The notes: generated by a model not told the origin, from the sequence alone. DNA of 64,000 nt from Desmonostoc vinosum HA7617-LM4 (GCA_019359515.1 JAHHHC010000010.1:124001-188000), one strand, 5' to 3'. Shown: positions 17,330 through 28,693, counted from the stretch's first letter. Numbers and translations are program-made.

Positions 17330-18304
17330 GTGTTTACTACTGCACTCCGTCAAACAGACAACACCCAACCAGGTGAGCTACCACTAGATTTATTTGCCGC
17401 TATAGAGAGTCTCAAAAAAGAACTCAACGCGGTGATCCTGGCGCATTACTATCAAGAACCAGATATTCAGGACATTGCGGACTTTATCGGGGATTCATTA
17501 CAACTAGCAAAAGCAGCAGCACAGACCAACGCAGATGCGATCGTCTTTGCTGGTGTTCATTTTATGGCAGAAACAGCCAAAATCCTCAATCCTGACAAAT
17601 TAGTACTTTTACCAGATTTAAATGCGGGATGTTCTTTAGCAGACAGTTGTCCAGCAGAAGCATTCGCTGCTTTTAAAGCCGCGCACCCCAAACATTTAGT
17701 AGTTTCTTATATCAATTGCTCTGCGGAAATTAAGGCAATGAGCGATATTATTTGTACTAGTTCCAATGCTGTCAAGATTGTGCAGCAAATACCGCAGGAT
17801 GTGCCGATTATTTTTGCTCCAGATCGGAATTTGGGGCGATATGTGATGGAACAAACAGGACGAGATTTGGTGCTATGGCAAGGTAGCTGTGTTGTGCATG
17901 AAACCTTTTCCGAAAAGAAAATTGTCCAGTTAAAAATTACACACCCGCAAGCAGAAGCGATCGCTCACCCAGAATGTGAAACTAGCGTCTTGCGCCATGC
18001 CAATTTTATTGGCTCTACAGCAGCTTTACTCAACTATTGTCAAAAAAGTCCTACCAAAGAATTTATTGTTGCTACAGAGCCTGGTATCATCCACCAAATG
18101 CAAAAACTAGCTCCTGACAAGCACTTTATTCCCGCACCACCGATTAATAACTGCAATTGTAACGAGTGTCCGTTTATGCGGTTGAATACTCTAGAAAAGC
18201 TTTACCTGGCGATGAAAAACCGTACCCCCGAAATCACCATGTCTGAGGAAATTCGGATTGCTGCACTGCGACCAATTCAACGCATGTTAGAAATGAGCAT
18301 TTGA
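17330..18304 (+). CDS. nadA: Quinolinate synthase NadA
   Basis: 324 residues from a GTG start. It condenses iminoaspartate with dihydroxyacetone phosphate to quinolinate in de novo NAD synthesis and carries one 4Fe-4S cluster. Seen: [19 protein letters not shown] near the N-terminus, cluster cysteines in [21 protein letters not shown] and [11 protein letters not shown], and family motifs [10 protein letters not shown] and APDRNLGRY. Length is normal. A tandem (CCTAA)-type array, AACCTAACCTAACCTAACT, abuts the start codon (17311-17329) and leaves no visible Shine-Dalgarno. Confidence 0.95.
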   Translation: MFTTALRQTDNTQPGELPLDLFAAIESLKKELNAVILAHYYQEPDIQDIADFIGDSLQLAKAAAQTNADAIVFAGVHFMAETAKILNPDKLVLLPDLNAGCSLADSCPAEAFAAFKAAHPKHLVVSYINCSAEIKAMSDIICTSSNAVKIVQQIPQDVPIIFAPDRNLGRYVMEQTGRDLVLWQGSCVVHETFSEKKIVQLKITHPQAEAIAHPECETSVLRHANFIGSTAALLNYCQKSPTKEFIVATEPGIIHQMQKLAPDKHFIPAPPINNCNCNECPFMRLNTLEKLYLAMKNRTPEITMSEEIRIAALRPIQRMLEMSI

Positions 18305-18309
18305 CATCC

Positions 18310-18332
18310 TCACCGCCCTAAAAGTGCGGTGA
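18310..18332. other. Hairpin after nadA
   Basis: TCACCGC (18310-18316) pairs with GCGGTGA (18326-18332) around a 9-base loop, 6 bp after the nadA stop. No T-run follows. It may terminate or protect the nadA transcript, or be a trace of an IS605-type end. Confidence 0.45.
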
Positions 18333-18445
18333 TTCCTAAAGATCACTCTTTGGGTTTTCTCTTTCTTTGACTGCAAAAGTAAGAGAAAACTCTAGCCCCT
18401 ACGATGGGAATTGGGTCTATTGGGCAACCAGAAAGTGAAACGGTA

Positions 18446-19120
18446 TTACTCCCGCAGTGCATATCCTACGCCACGTACTGTATGAACCAAGCGTTTTTCA
18501 TTATTCTCTTCCAATTTAAGCCGTAGGTAACGAATATAAACCTCAATAATATTAGAATCACCCATAAAATCGTAGCCCCAAACTTTTTCTAGAATTTGTT
18601 CTCTAGTAAATACTTGACGGGGATGTGAAAGCAGATATTCTAATAAATCAAACTCTTTTGCTGTTAACTCAATTAATCGCTGACTCCGAAACACTTCACG
18701 GGTGCGACGATTTAAGCTCAAGTCTTCAAATTGTAATAAATCCTCATCTGTTTCTTGAGTGCGGCGGAGATGGGCGCGAATTCTTGCTAACAATTCCTCA
18801 ATACTAAAGGGCTTAACCACATAATCATCGGCTCCTGCATCTAATCCTGCCACGCGATCGCTCACTTCATCTTTAGCTGTCAATAAAATTACTGGCACTG
18901 TACAGCCTGTTGCCCGCAGACGGCGACAAATCTCTAAACCCGATAGCCCCGGTAACATCCAATCTAAAACGGCCAAATCTGGCGATGATTCCCGCGCCAA
19001 GGTCAGTCCAGTAATGCCATCATGGGCTATGCTAACTTTGTATCCTTCGCTACTCAGTTCTAATTCAACGAATCGCGCTAGTTTAATTTCGTCTTCGACC
19101 AACAGGATATGTGCTGTCAT
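18446..19120 (-). CDS. OmpR/PhoB-type response regulator
   Basis: 224 residues. The receiver domain (1-118) has LLVEDE, phospho-acceptor D53 (VLDWMLPG), T/K positions (LLTAKDE, VVKPFS), and is followed by a winged-helix DNA-binding domain (about 127-222: SLNRRTREVFRSQRLIELTA, then GVGYALRE). Length and motifs are standard. The gene overlaps the end of the upstream kinase gene by 4 bp, so the two are translationally coupled. The inducing signal is not evident. Confidence 0.93.
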   Translation of the reverse strand: MTAHILLVEDEIKLARFVELELSSEGYKVSIAHDGITGLTLARESSPDLAVLDWMLPGLSGLEICRRLRATGCTVPVILLTAKDEVSDRVAGLDAGADDYVVKPFSIEELLARIRAHLRRTQETDEDLLQFEDLSLNRRTREVFRSQRLIELTAKEFDLLEYLLSHPRQVFTREQILEKVWGYDFMGDSNIIEVYIRYLRLKLEENNEKRLVHTVRGVGYALRE

Positions 19121-20229
19121 ATTTTTGTTCCTAAAGTAGGTAATGTCAAAATAAAGGTGTTGCCATAGCCTAGATTTGATTGAATTGCGACTTTGCCACC
19201 CATGCTTTCAACTAAGTATTTGACAATAGATAAACCTAAGCCTGCTCCCTCAGTCAAATGAGCGCGGGAGGCATCAACTCGATACAAAGGTTCAAAAATA
19301 CGGGACTGCTCTGATAAGGGAATGCCATCACCCTTGTCACTAACTTGAATGACTGCCCAATTATCAGCCTGAGTGAGTTGCAGACTAACTAGCTTATCTG
19401 CATTCGAGTATTTAACAGCATTGTTAATCAAATGGTTTAATGCCTGCATCAGTTGCTTACGGTCTGCCTTGACTCTCACAGGCAATGGTGTAATTTCTAA
19501 ATGGATTACCCGATGCTCAAACTTCTCTATCATCTGCACTATGTCTGCAATTACATCATTTAGTATTAATGATTCAGGTTGTAAAGGCATCATACTGTGA
19601 TTTGCCCGTGCCAGATCTAATAAGTTTTGCAAAATCTGAGTCATGCGCTCTGCTTCAAAGACAGCCATCTCTAGAGTTTCTTGCTGAGTAGCTGTTAAGT
19701 TATGACTACGTTGCCAGGTGCGTTGCAGATATGCATAAACCATACTCAAGGGTGTGCGTAACTCGTGAGCTAAGTCATTAGTAAACTGTTGCTGCTGTTG
19801 TTTGAGTTCTTTGATTTGCGTTAATAGTTGCTTCCAAGTTAAGGCTAGCGCTTTCAATTCGCTCGGTGTTTGATGGAAGTTTAGCTGACAATAATCTAGT
19901 TCAGCATAGTTTGTTACCCACTGATTTACTTGACGCAAAGGAAACAGTGATTTTCTAATGAACAGTGTAGCGATCGCTGTGGTAGTTGCGATCGCTAAAA
20001 TGCTCATAATCCAAAGATGTTGAAAAATCATTAGTTTAGTGTAGGGCTGTTGGTCAGCAGTAATCAGAAACTGTTTGATTTCCCAAATTGTTCCCAAAAT
20101 AAAACTACTTAGTCCCAGTGTCAAAATAATAGCAATTCTCACAGTTAGGCAAAATTGTAGTGAAGAGGGGTCAATTCTAAGTTGAATAAGTTGAGATATT
20201 TTCCTCAGTTTTCGGTTTATTAAATTCAT
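19117..20229 (-). CDS. Two-component sensor histidine kinase
   Basis: 370 residues. Two membrane spans (about 30-52 and 70-92) bracket a very short external loop (about 18 residues), then a HAMP-like linker, HisKA with H155 in LAHELRTPLS, and HATPase with N-box HLINNAVKYSNADK and G-boxes DKGDGIP and GAGLGLSIVKYL. The tiny loop suggests sensing in the membrane or by cytoplasmic input rather than by a periplasmic ligand domain. Overlap with the regulator gene identifies the cognate partner. Confidence 0.92.
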   Translation of the reverse strand: MNLINRKLRKISQLIQLRIDPSSLQFCLTVRIAIILTLGLSSFILGTIWEIKQFLITADQQPYTKLMIFQHLWIMSILAIATTTAIATLFIRKSLFPLRQVNQWVTNYAELDYCQLNFHQTPSELKALALTWKQLLTQIKELKQQQQQFTNDLAHELRTPLSMVYAYLQRTWQRSHNLTATQQETLEMAVFEAERMTQILQNLLDLARANHSMMPLQPESLILNDVIADIVQMIEKFEHRVIHLEITPLPVRVKADRKQLMQALNHLINNAVKYSNADKLVSLQLTQADNWAVIQVSDKGDGIPLSEQSRIFEPLYRVDASRAHLTEGAGLGLSIVKYLVESMGGKVAIQSNLGYGNTFILTLPTLGTKI

Positions 20230-20509
20230 TAGAATAATTCACCTCTTGGAATTTCATTAACTCAAACCAAACAATTCAAATAATTTCACTTTAATATTGG
20301 CAGAGAATAAAAAAATGAATTATTCCTGAATAAAGTTAGATATTTTGCTTAGAAAATTATAAAATTTTAAATATATTTCTAGAAATAAATTATAAGAATA
20401 TTAGTTATGAAATCTCATCATACTTTAATTTATCCATCAGCTTATACTCATATTAAGAAGGCAAGCTATTAATTACAAGTTTAGTTTGCCTACAAGCAAG
20501 GATCACATC

Positions 20510-21013
20510 ATGAAAGGTTTAATTTGTGGTAGTTTATTTACTTTAATGCTCACTACATCAGCCGCAGCTATAGCTACACCTGTAAAATATACACAGTCAG
20601 ATTCAGATACACATAAAATATCTCAAGTAGCACTCAACGTAAATGTTCCCCATATTACTAATTCCGGCATCAGAAATAATACTCACTTTATTAGAGTTGC
20701 AGTAGTTGGTATGTCTTTGGAAGACCTCATGATTTTATTACCAAGTCAAATGGAACGCTTTAACGCAGTTCGGATTACTGATCAATCAGGTAAAGAGATT
20801 GCCGGGAAAATAGAGATAAATAAAGAACGATTATCAATTAGCTTTGACGAACCTGTAAATTCTGGTGTTTCTTTAGAGGTGCAAATCACAGGTGTTCAAA
20901 GAAGGAGTGGCAGCGGGAATATATTGCTTTATGGAGTGACTGCTAAAAGAGTTGGTTTAGAAGGAGAAATTCCTATTGGAACAGCCAGAATTGATATTCC
21001 TGATAAAGGCTAA
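20510..21013 (+). CDS. DUF2808 secreted protein
   Basis: 167 residues from ATG 20510, preceded by AAGGA; a TTG eight codons upstream is open but less likely. The signal peptide (MKGLICGSLFTLMLTTSAAA) is followed by the DUF2808 beta-rich domain: VAVVGMSLEDLMILLPSQM, INKERLSISFDEPVNSGVSL, LEVQITGVQRR and NILLYGVTAKR. DUF2808 proteins are exported and found mainly in cyanobacteria; function unknown. It is divergent from the two-component pair, with about 280 bp of AT-rich sequence between. Confidence 0.85.
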   Translation: MKGLICGSLFTLMLTTSAAAIATPVKYTQSDSDTHKISQVALNVNVPHITNSGIRNNTHFIRVAVVGMSLEDLMILLPSQMERFNAVRITDQSGKEIAGKIEINKERLSISFDEPVNSGVSLEVQITGVQRRSGSGNILLYGVTAKRVGLEGEIPIGTARIDIPDKG

Positions 21014-21190
21014 CATATTTTGGAATCGGGGACTGAGGCGCAAGGCACCCATTATTTATTTATGGGGATTGTAATGCGTGAATTTTGTGAGCGTCCGCGT
21101 TCGCTTTTAGCATTTCGTAGAGAGCGTCATTTTGAATTTTAAATTAAGCGAAGGGGTTGACTGTTCTCTTTGAGTTATTTTGAATAAGAT

Positions 21191-21233
21191 ATAAAAAACA
21201 GTAGATGCAAACTTATAGCCTGCTCTACTGTTT
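21191..21233 (-). terminator. Rho-independent terminator of the glucosidase gene
   Basis: On the minus strand AAACAGTAGA (complement of 21224-21233) pairs with TCTACTGTTT (complement of 21196-21205) around an 18-base loop, running into TTTTTTAT. It lies 32 bp beyond the stop of the minus-strand glucosidase gene. It could also stop read-through from the DUF2808 gene on the other strand. Confidence 0.75.
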
Positions 21234-21264
21234 GTTATTATGATTAATAACTTGGATAACTTAT

Positions 21265-23976
21265 TTATCCTATGGCGATCGCTTCTTCATCTTGCTCAAT
21301 TTTTGGTTCCTGATTTTGTGCTTCATATTCACCAAAATGCTGAATTAATTTAGCAACTAAACCTGTCCATCCTGTTTGATGACTTGCACCGATACCAGCT
21401 CCATTATCACCATGAAAATATTCATGGAATAAAATTAAGTTTCTCCAATGTGGGTCATTTTGAAACTTTTCTATTCCACCATAAACAGGTCTTTTTCCAA
21501 AGTCATCTTTTAAGAAAATTTTGATTAACCTTTGAGATAATTCTGATGCAACTTCCCAAAGTGTCATCATTTTACCAGAACCTGTAGGACATTCTATCTT
21601 GAAATCATCTCCAAGATAATAATAAAAGTTTTGTAGAGATTCAATCAAGAGAAAATTCACCGGAAACCAAACAGGGCCGCGCCAGTTAGAATTACCACCA
21701 AACAAACCACTACTAGATTCAGCAGGTTCATAATCTACTCGACATTGAGAACCGTTGACATAAAAAGTGTAAGGATGATCGGCATGAAATCTCGAAAGTG
21801 CGCGAATACCGTAGGGACTAAAAAACTCACTTTCATCGAGCATTTTTTGCAGAATACTTTTGAGCTTATCCCGTGAAACAATCGCTAGTAATCTTCTTGC
21901 ACCTATTCCTTTTGTTTCCATGCAAGCTACGTTTTGTTTTAAGTCAGGACGGTTACGGATAAACCATTCCAAGCGTTTTTTAAAACCAGGAAGCAATCTT
22001 AAAGTGTCTGGTTCAATTGTTTCGATGGCAAATAGAGGAATTAACCCCACCATTGACCGGACTTTTAAGGTAATCTGTTGTTCAGATAAATGTAGCACAT
22101 CGTAGTAAAAACCATCTGATTCATTCCACAAACTCGCTTCCATTTCACCAATATTATTCATTGCAGCTGCTATGTACAGGAAATGCTCAAAAAATTTGGT
22201 AGCGATGTCTTCATAAACAGGATTAGTCTTGGCTAATTCTAGAGCGATCGCTAACATATTTAAGCAATACATGCCCATCCAACTAGTACCATCAGATTGG
22301 TCAATATGTCCACCTGTAGGAAGCGCTGCACTCCGGTCAAATACGCCGATATTATCTAACCCTAAAAATCCTCCTTGGAAGACATTATTTCCCTCAGCAT
22401 CCTTGCGATTTACCCACCAAGTAAAATTGAGCATCAGTTTTTGAAATACCCGCTCTAAAAACTGTTTATCTGCTCGTTCATACATTTTCTGTTCAATCTG
22501 ATAAATACGCCAAGTTGCCCAAGCATGAACTGGTGGGTTAACATCACTAAATGCCCACTCATAAGCAGGAATTTGTCCATTAGGATGCATATACCATTCC
22601 CGCGTTAAAACATCGAGTTGGTATTTAGCAAAATCTGGATCAATCATTGCCAAAGGAATAGTATGAAACGCCAAATCCCAAGCTGCAAACCAGGGATATT
22701 CCCACTTATCAGGCATAGAGAGAATATCTTCATTGTAGAGATGAAACCACTCACGATTTCTGCCATTTTTGCGTTCTGGCGGTGGGGATGGTGTATGGCG
22801 ATCGCCTTTTAACCAATCCTCTAATATGTAATGATAAAATTGCTTACTCCACAACATTCCAGCGAAGGCTTGACGCTGCACATTCTGCATATCTTTGCTC
22901 AGAGGATATGGTGTAATACGCTGATAAAATTCATCTGCTTCCTGTTGTCGTTTCAAAAAAATTACATCAAAATCTTTGCCTAATGGCTCAATTAAATTAG
23001 GCGCATCACTTAATCTTAATTTAATAATTTTAGTTTCGCCTGCACCAACGGTTAATATATAATTAGCAGCAGCTTTAGTACCAATCTTATCTGGATTTAC
23101 TGCCTCTTTTAACCCCTGCACAATGTAATCGTTAATGCCATCTTTGACATAAATAGATGTATTGGGAGAGTCAAATAATCGTTGATAATTTGTCTCGTTT
23201 TCTGTAAAGAGAATTTCCGTTGCATCTTGGCAATATAACCATCTTTTACCTAAAGTTGAATGAGATGCCTCAATAATATTGCAACTATTATCTGATTTAA
23301 ATTCTTGTAAACTAGGTTTATTTGTATCTCCATTCCAAGACCAAGTATTACGAAACCAAAGAGTAGGCAATAGATACACTGTTTTAGCTTCTGAGCCTCT
23401 GTTAATTACTTTGATTTGGATGAGAATATCTTCAGCGGAAGCTTTAGCATATTCCACAAAAACATCAAAGTAGCGGTTGTCATCAAATACACCTGTGTCT
23501 ATTAATTCAAACTCTAGTTCTTGACGACTTCGGCGTTGATTTTCTTTAACTAATTGCGAGTAAGGAAAGGCTGACTGAGGATATTTATACAGCGCTTTCA
23601 TATATGAATGAGTCGGTGTACTGTCTAAATAAAAGTAACATTCTTTGACATCTTCACCGTGATTACCTTCATTGCCAGTTAAACCAAAAATTCTTTCTTT
23701 GAGAATAGTATCTTCACCATTCCAAAGAGCGATCGCAAAACAAAGTTGCTGGTGATTATCAGAAATACCAAATATACCATCTTCACCCCAACGGTAAGCG
23801 CGAGAACGGGCTTGATCGTGGGTAAAATAGTCCCAAGCTGTACCATTAGAACTATAGTCTTCGCGTACCGTTCCCCACTGTCTTTCACTTAAATAAGGCC
23901 CCCATCTCCGCCAATGAGCTTGATGAGTTAGGGCTTGTTGTAATCTAATTTCTTCTTGGGTCAAATTTGCTATCAT
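21265..23976 (-). CDS. GH63/MGH1-like glucosidase
   Basis: 903 residues from ATG 23976 ([20 protein letters not shown]); a TTG 17 codons upstream is open. The fold is the (alpha/alpha)6 glucosidase type: N-terminal beta domain with [20 protein letters not shown], then [20 protein letters not shown] and [20 protein letters not shown], then [20 protein letters not shown] and [16 protein letters not shown], and a C-terminal [20 protein letters not shown]. These match MGH1-like hydrolases acting on glucosyl-glycerate or mannosyl-glycerate type compounds, or other alpha-glucosides; the substrate is not determined here. It has its own terminator. Confidence 0.85.
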   Translation of the reverse strand: MIANLTQEEIRLQQALTHQAHWRRWGPYLSERQWGTVREDYSSNGTAWDYFTHDQARSRAYRWGEDGIFGISDNHQQLCFAIALWNGEDTILKERIFGLTGNEGNHGEDVKECYFYLDSTPTHSYMKALYKYPQSAFPYSQLVKENQRRSRQELEFELIDTGVFDDNRYFDVFVEYAKASAEDILIQIKVINRGSEAKTVYLLPTLWFRNTWSWNGDTNKPSLQEFKSDNSCNIIEASHSTLGKRWLYCQDATEILFTENETNYQRLFDSPNTSIYVKDGINDYIVQGLKEAVNPDKIGTKAAANYILTVGAGETKIIKLRLSDAPNLIEPLGKDFDVIFLKRQQEADEFYQRITPYPLSKDMQNVQRQAFAGMLWSKQFYHYILEDWLKGDRHTPSPPPERKNGRNREWFHLYNEDILSMPDKWEYPWFAAWDLAFHTIPLAMIDPDFAKYQLDVLTREWYMHPNGQIPAYEWAFSDVNPPVHAWATWRIYQIEQKMYERADKQFLERVFQKLMLNFTWWVNRKDAEGNNVFQGGFLGLDNIGVFDRSAALPTGGHIDQSDGTSWMGMYCLNMLAIALELAKTNPVYEDIATKFFEHFLYIAAAMNNIGEMEASLWNESDGFYYDVLHLSEQQITLKVRSMVGLIPLFAIETIEPDTLRLLPGFKKRLEWFIRNRPDLKQNVACMETKGIGARRLLAIVSRDKLKSILQKMLDESEFFSPYGIRALSRFHADHPYTFYVNGSQCRVDYEPAESSSGLFGGNSNWRGPVWFPVNFLLIESLQNFYYYLGDDFKIECPTGSGKMMTLWEVASELSQRLIKIFLKDDFGKRPVYGGIEKFQNDPHWRNLILFHEYFHGDNGAGIGASHQTGWTGLVAKLIQHFGEYEAQNQEPKIEQDEEAIAIG

Positions 23977-24293
23977 AACACTGTACTTGCATTTATTTGC
24001 TATCTGGAGTATCCCGTTTTTATCCAAGGTATAGCTGAAATTTTGATTAAATTTGATAGAAAGACTAGTAAGTAAAAATTTAGAATAAACTCAGGAAAAA
24101 TTTATGTTAATTTATATATCGATTTTAACTATCGAGTTGATGATTGAAAAATAGTTAGATCGCAAACAGATATCTCTATCCGTATTATCTCGCAGTCTTT
24201 TTCAGAAATCAAATATGATTCCTATAAAAAGTATGTGTTAATCAGACTTTCAGCTTTTCAGCTTTTATTCGTATTTATTGATTGTTAGTCTTT

Positions 24294-26063
24294 TTAACTC
24301 TGCTGCCAAATTTTAATCGTCTTATCTAAACTTCCACTTACCAGCATCTCGCCAGAAGAGGTGAAAGCTAGTGCTGTGACTGTGTTGGTGTGACCTGTAA
24401 ACGTACCTAGCAGTTCTCCTGTTACTAGATGCCACAATTTAATTGTTTTATCAGCGCTGCCACTGGCAATAATTTGTTCATCCGGACTCAGAGCGATAGC
24501 GTATACTCGATCTCTATGTCCTTTGAGGGTGTGAATTAATTCGCCAGTATGCAAATGCCAAACTTTAATAGTTTGATCCCAACTACCACTGACGAGTAGT
24601 TTAGCATCTGCACTCATTGCCAAAGAGCTAACAATGTGAGAATGACCCATCAACATGTGCAGTGGTTGCGTTTGGTTGAAGATTGGTTTTCCTAATTGAT
24701 GCGAGGTTTGCCAGACTTTGATTTTGCGATAACTACCTGTAACTAAAGTTTGCCCATCTTGGCTCAAAATTAGCGAATGAGCAGCTGTATCATCTAAAGA
24801 AAGAGCGATCGCTACCTGACGATGCATTAAATCCCAAAACAGAATTTGTCTGTCATCTCCACCTGTGGCTAATATCCTGCCATCTGGAGTAAAAGCAGCG
24901 CAGCGCACCATCCCGTTATGCTTGTGTAGAATATCTATTAAATCTAGTGCCCCTACATGCCAGATCTTTATTGTAGAATCTGCACCGCAACTTACCAAAG
25001 TCTGTCCATCAGCACTAAAAGCTAGGGAATTCACTTCATCCACTAGTCCAGATAGAACCCAAGGATATTCTGACAACGTATCTATTAATTCACCCTTGCT
25101 TAAATCCCACAGTTTTGTTTCTCCACGACTGCCACTTGCTAATATGGGTGAGGTTTTACCATTCTTATATCCAGAACTGAAAGCAAGACAGTTAATTCCT
25201 CTAGTGTGACCTTCTAAAGTTTGCCAGCACTCCCAATCACCCACTATCCTCTTAAGAGGATGTTCTGGTGGCAAAGTTTGAATTGTTTCTGTTGTTATCC
25301 TCTCATCACCTACTAATAAAGAATCTTCTTTCGTAATTAGTGATTCTAAATACCAACTTAATCCCCCGGCATACAACAAATTGCTGGGAGTAATATAAAA
25401 CTTTGGTTCAGAAGATTCAACTTGATTTGTAGGTAAAAATCCTGCAATAACCGTTTGTTTTTCATATCCTAATTGACCTGTAACCGGATAAAACAAACAC
25501 AAAAAAATTAATACTTGATGATTTCTCAAATCCTCTTGAGTAACTGACCATCTAATTTTGTCTTTCTTAATTCCATTAAAACTTTCTCTATCTGCAACAT
25601 AAACTTGAATACTTATGTTGGGATTATCTTTTAATAAGTAAATAAATTTACTTTCACCACGTAAATTTCCTTCATCATCTAAAACTATATTTTGCAAGGT
25701 ATCTTGTGGTAGTTTTTTGACCAACTTACCCAAGCGTTCTGTCATTACCCGCTCAACAATTTGCTCTCGTAACAGATAATCTTCTGCTTGCTGCTGGAAA
25801 TAGCTGGAAAAAGGTATTGTCCAGTCCGGGGGTTCAGGATACTCAGGCGGCGTGGGTGGCGGATTTTTGGCGAGAATTTCCGCTTGTTGACGAGAAAATT
25901 CTAGGAGTTTTGTCAGTGGCTCCCCCCAAAAGGCCATAATTTCGCTGTGACAACCTTTGACTTGACTTTCTAGCAAAGATAAGTCATACGTCTTAGGTTT
26001 TTTCACGCGTTGAAGGAAGTCAGCTTGTTGAACCTTTAGTAAACTAATCCAATCCATCTGCAT
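24294..26063 (-). CDS. WD40-repeat protein with a novel-looking N-terminal half
   Basis: 589 residues. The C-terminal part (about 280-589) holds seven WD40 repeats forming a beta-propeller, each with a GH...WD-like unit (for example GHSHIVSSLAMSADAKLLVS, then GSWDQTIKVWHL). The N-terminal 270 residues are not a family I recognise: a helical region with PPPTPPEYPEPPDWTIPFSS, then an acidic segment with LVKKLPQDTLQNIVLDDEGN and a beta-rich part. No kinase, NACHT or protease motif is visible. It likely serves as an interaction scaffold. Confidence 0.85.
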   Translation of the reverse strand: MQMDWISLLKVQQADFLQRVKKPKTYDLSLLESQVKGCHSEIMAFWGEPLTKLLEFSRQQAEILAKNPPPTPPEYPEPPDWTIPFSSYFQQQAEDYLLREQIVERVMTERLGKLVKKLPQDTLQNIVLDDEGNLRGESKFIYLLKDNPNISIQVYVADRESFNGIKKDKIRWSVTQEDLRNHQVLIFLCLFYPVTGQLGYEKQTVIAGFLPTNQVESSEPKFYITPSNLLYAGGLSWYLESLITKEDSLLVGDERITTETIQTLPPEHPLKRIVGDWECWQTLEGHTRGINCLAFSSGYKNGKTSPILASGSRGETKLWDLSKGELIDTLSEYPWVLSGLVDEVNSLAFSADGQTLVSCGADSTIKIWHVGALDLIDILHKHNGMVRCAAFTPDGRILATGGDDRQILFWDLMHRQVAIALSLDDTAAHSLILSQDGQTLVTGSYRKIKVWQTSHQLGKPIFNQTQPLHMLMGHSHIVSSLAMSADAKLLVSGSWDQTIKVWHLHTGELIHTLKGHRDRVYAIALSPDEQIIASGSADKTIKLWHLVTGELLGTFTGHTNTVTALAFTSSGEMLVSGSLDKTIKIWQQS

Positions 26064-26519
26064 TCCTACGGCACACTATTGCATACCTACGGTAAGCTAT
26101 ACCAATACAATTACTCAAGTTTATAACCTTTAATTAATTTAAAATTCAGTAATCCTAGCTGTCTCATAGAACACAGATATCACTAGGACTTTGCGGTAAG
26201 CGCAGGCCTAAATATTAGTAAACATTTCATTGACTAATGAGGCTCAGGTATAGGGGGTTAGATAATGTTAACCAATTCTAACTAACTGCGACAATCAGAT
26301 ACTGTTTCTAGGAAAACAGTTCTAGCAGCAAAGAAAGTATGATGTGAGAAAATCTAGATAAATTTTAAAGGTAATATGACACAGCTAAAATAGTGCAATA
26401 AATTTTTTCTTGTGCGGCGTGCAAGATGCCTGTCCTACTTGGTGAGCAAGATGCACACCCCACACAAAGCGGATTTCTGCTGGGTATTACCACTAGATTC
26501 ATTTTGAATTGCTGAGTTT
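26064..26519. other. Intergenic region, no gene recognised
   Basis: Mostly unique AT-rich sequence between the WD40 gene and the composite repeat. It has a short GCAAGATGCCTGTCC/GAGCAAGATGCACACC direct-repeat pair near 26420-26460. I see no ORF or RNA worth naming. Confidence 0.45.
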
Positions 26520-26964
26520 CACATTAACAAGTTCCGTGGGTTTAAGTCCCCCGGTTCTATAACCGACAAGTTTTGTGTTAGGCTGTCTTACAAAGTTCAG
26601 GCAGTGTGATATTGGGGGAAACCCCCTGGTGACTCTGCGCTAAATCCCCATTACAAAACTTAATTACGAATTACGCGCTTCGCAGCGGTAGCGAGTCCTC
26701 GATAGCGTTAGCGTAGCGGTAGCGATAGCGAAGCGGTAGCGAGTCATCGAGCGTCGGTACGAGCGTCAGCGTAAAGCCTGCGGCATAGCTTCGCTTAGAG
26801 CGACACAGGAGCGTCGCGTCATTACGAATTACGAATTATTTAAATCCCCATTACAAAACTTAATTACGCGCTTCGCAGCGGTAGCGAGTCCTCGATAGCG
26901 TTAGCGACACAGGAGCGTCGCGTCATTACGAATTACGAATTACGAATTACGAATTACGAATTAT
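26520..26964 (-). repeat. Composite dispersed repeat (copy 2, with nested insertion and partial duplication)
   Basis: In reverse orientation to the copies at 12405, 36410, 39689 and 54422. It starts with CCGTGGGTTTAAGTCCCCCG, contains the filled internal site (about 26583-26632, CTGTCTTACAAAGTTCAGGC to GACTCTGCGC), then AATCCCCATTACAAAACTTA, arrays of TAGCGTTAGCG hexamers and tandem ATTACGAATT units. The stretch AATCCCCATTACAAAACTTA occurs twice (26643 and 26845), so the element was partly duplicated. It ends 1 bp from the YjbQ stop codon. Confidence 0.8.
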
Positions 26965-27405
26965 TTAATATTCGCCAGAAATTTGTAAGAACACAGTTCT
27001 TTTACGAGGCCCATCTAACTCAAAAAATAATACAGATTGCCAAGTTCCCAAAGCTAATTTACCATCCACAACAGGAATTACCTCACTTGTACTTAACATC
27101 ATTGCCATCAAGTGAGAGTGAGCATTCATGGGTTCGTCTTCAGGAACATCTCTCAAATGTAGATCATTATGCAAGTAGCACTCTGATTCAGGTGCTAATT
27201 TTTGTAAGAATACTTTCACATCTTGCAATAATCTAGTTTCATTTTCGTTAATAGCTAAAGCTGTTGTGGTATGAAGAGAAAATACTAAAATTTGACCATT
27301 TTTTATAGATGTTGAGGCAATAAAATCTTGAATTTGGGGAGTGATATTCTGAATATTAATTCCTTGGTTAGTTTCGATTTCGATTAACTGATGAATAATT
27401 AGCAT
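26965..27405 (-). CDS. YjbQ/UPF0047 family protein
   Basis: 146 residues, the full family length. Conserved motifs: LVFSLHTTTALAINENE, LHNDLHLRDVPEDEPMNAHS and LALGTWQSVLFFELDGPRKR, with the His residues that form the putative metal site. The family is annotated from structures as secondary thiamine-phosphate synthase; the physiological role is uncertain. Its 3' end is abutted by a composite repeat, so the gene end may be recent. Confidence 0.9.
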   Translation of the reverse strand: MLIIHQLIEIETNQGINIQNITPQIQDFIASTSIKNGQILVFSLHTTTALAINENETRLLQDVKVFLQKLAPESECYLHNDLHLRDVPEDEPMNAHSHLMAMMLSTSEVIPVVDGKLALGTWQSVLFFELDGPRKRTVFLQISGEY

Positions 27406-27526
27406 TAATCTTTAATCTGCTGTATGCAAAACTTCTATTTGATTTTTGAAAAAACTTCGTACACTTGAAAAAAGTTGATTTTCCACTCTCTACTCCCTAC
27501 CTACACAAAAATTTTCATAAATCAAG

Positions 27527-28693
27527 TCAGATTCCTATATTATGCAAACCTTCAACTAATCTATCTATACCTGCTTTTGCTGTCTCTTTTTGCAGCGCAC
27601 CATAAGCAATGCGTAAATAGCACCCATCATCCATACCAAATGTTGTACCTGGAATGACTGCTACTTTATATTCTTGAATGAGTCTTTTAACTAGTTCAAA
27701 AGCATTCATCTGGGTGTTAACTTTGAGGAAAAAATAGAAAGCACCATTGGCGGGGGTAATGCTAGATAAATCATGTAAATGGTTGAGAGAGTCGAGTACT
27801 ATTTGACGAACTTCAGCGATCGCTCCAATATTATCCCTTAAATAGGCGTCTTGAGCTTGCAATGCCCCTAAAGCTGCATATTGCGATACCACTGGTGGAC
27901 AAATCAAAATCGTATCCTGAACTTTTTTGACAGCCACAAGTAAGTGCTGGGGAATCACCATGTAGCCGATGCGCCAACTGGCAAAACCGTAAGCTTTGGA
28001 AAGGCTATAGAGAGAAATAGTATACTTGTTACTATCAGTAAATCTACTTGGAGAAACATGTTTGACCCCATTATAGGTAAAGTATTCATAGGCTTCATCG
28101 CTAATGTGGTAAATACCGCGATCGCTACAGATTTGATTTACTTGCCGTAATACAGACTCAGAATAAACAACTCCTGTTGGATTATTGGGTGAAATTGTCA
28201 CCACAGCCTTTGTTTTAGGGGTAATTGCTTGAGCTATTGCCTCCGGACGTAGTTGGTAACTTTCATCCGTCTCCACCAATACCGGACGACAACCCGCCAT
28301 GGTGATTGCCATTTCGTGGTTGAAATAATAGGGTGTATTTAAAATAACTTCGTCACCTACGGTAGTGATTGCCAAAATAGCGTTCATAAACGCCATATTG
28401 CTTCCTGCCGTCACCACAATGCAGTTTTCGCTGTTAATTTCAATACCGTTAAAGGTGGATAATTTTGCTGTCAGTGCTGCCAATAACGGTGGAATTCCCT
28501 CAACTGCTTTGTATAAATTATTTGTTGGCTCAGCTAAGAACTTAGGTAAAAGAGCGATCGCTTCCGGTGGTGGGTTGTATGAAACTACACCTTGACCTAA
28601 AGAGATAGTTCCAGGAGAGTTTTTAATCAGTTCCCCAACCACCGGAATAATTGGCGACTGTACCGCTTGCATCCGAGAAATTAATTTGGTCAT
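27527..28693 (-). CDS. PLP-dependent class I/II aminotransferase
   Basis: 388 residues. Fold-type I aminotransferase: N-terminal SLGQGVVSYNPPPEA, cofactor region VVTAGSNMAFMNAI, the substrate/PLP motif SPNNPTGVVY, Schiff-base Lys in SLSKAYGFASWRIGYMV, and the C-terminal Arg region CYLRIAYGAL. It catalyses amino-group transfer between amino acids and 2-oxo acids; specificity cannot be read from sequence alone. It starts 21 bp after the alpha-mannosidase stop on the same strand, so they may share a transcript. Confidence 0.9.
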   Translation of the reverse strand: MTKLISRMQAVQSPIIPVVGELIKNSPGTISLGQGVVSYNPPPEAIALLPKFLAEPTNNLYKAVEGIPPLLAALTAKLSTFNGIEINSENCIVVTAGSNMAFMNAILAITTVGDEVILNTPYYFNHEMAITMAGCRPVLVETDESYQLRPEAIAQAITPKTKAVVTISPNNPTGVVYSESVLRQVNQICSDRGIYHISDEAYEYFTYNGVKHVSPSRFTDSNKYTISLYSLSKAYGFASWRIGYMVIPQHLLVAVKKVQDTILICPPVVSQYAALGALQAQDAYLRDNIGAIAEVRQIVLDSLNHLHDLSSITPANGAFYFFLKVNTQMNAFELVKRLIQEYKVAVIPGTTFGMDDGCYLRIAYGALQKETAKAGIDRLVEGLHNIGI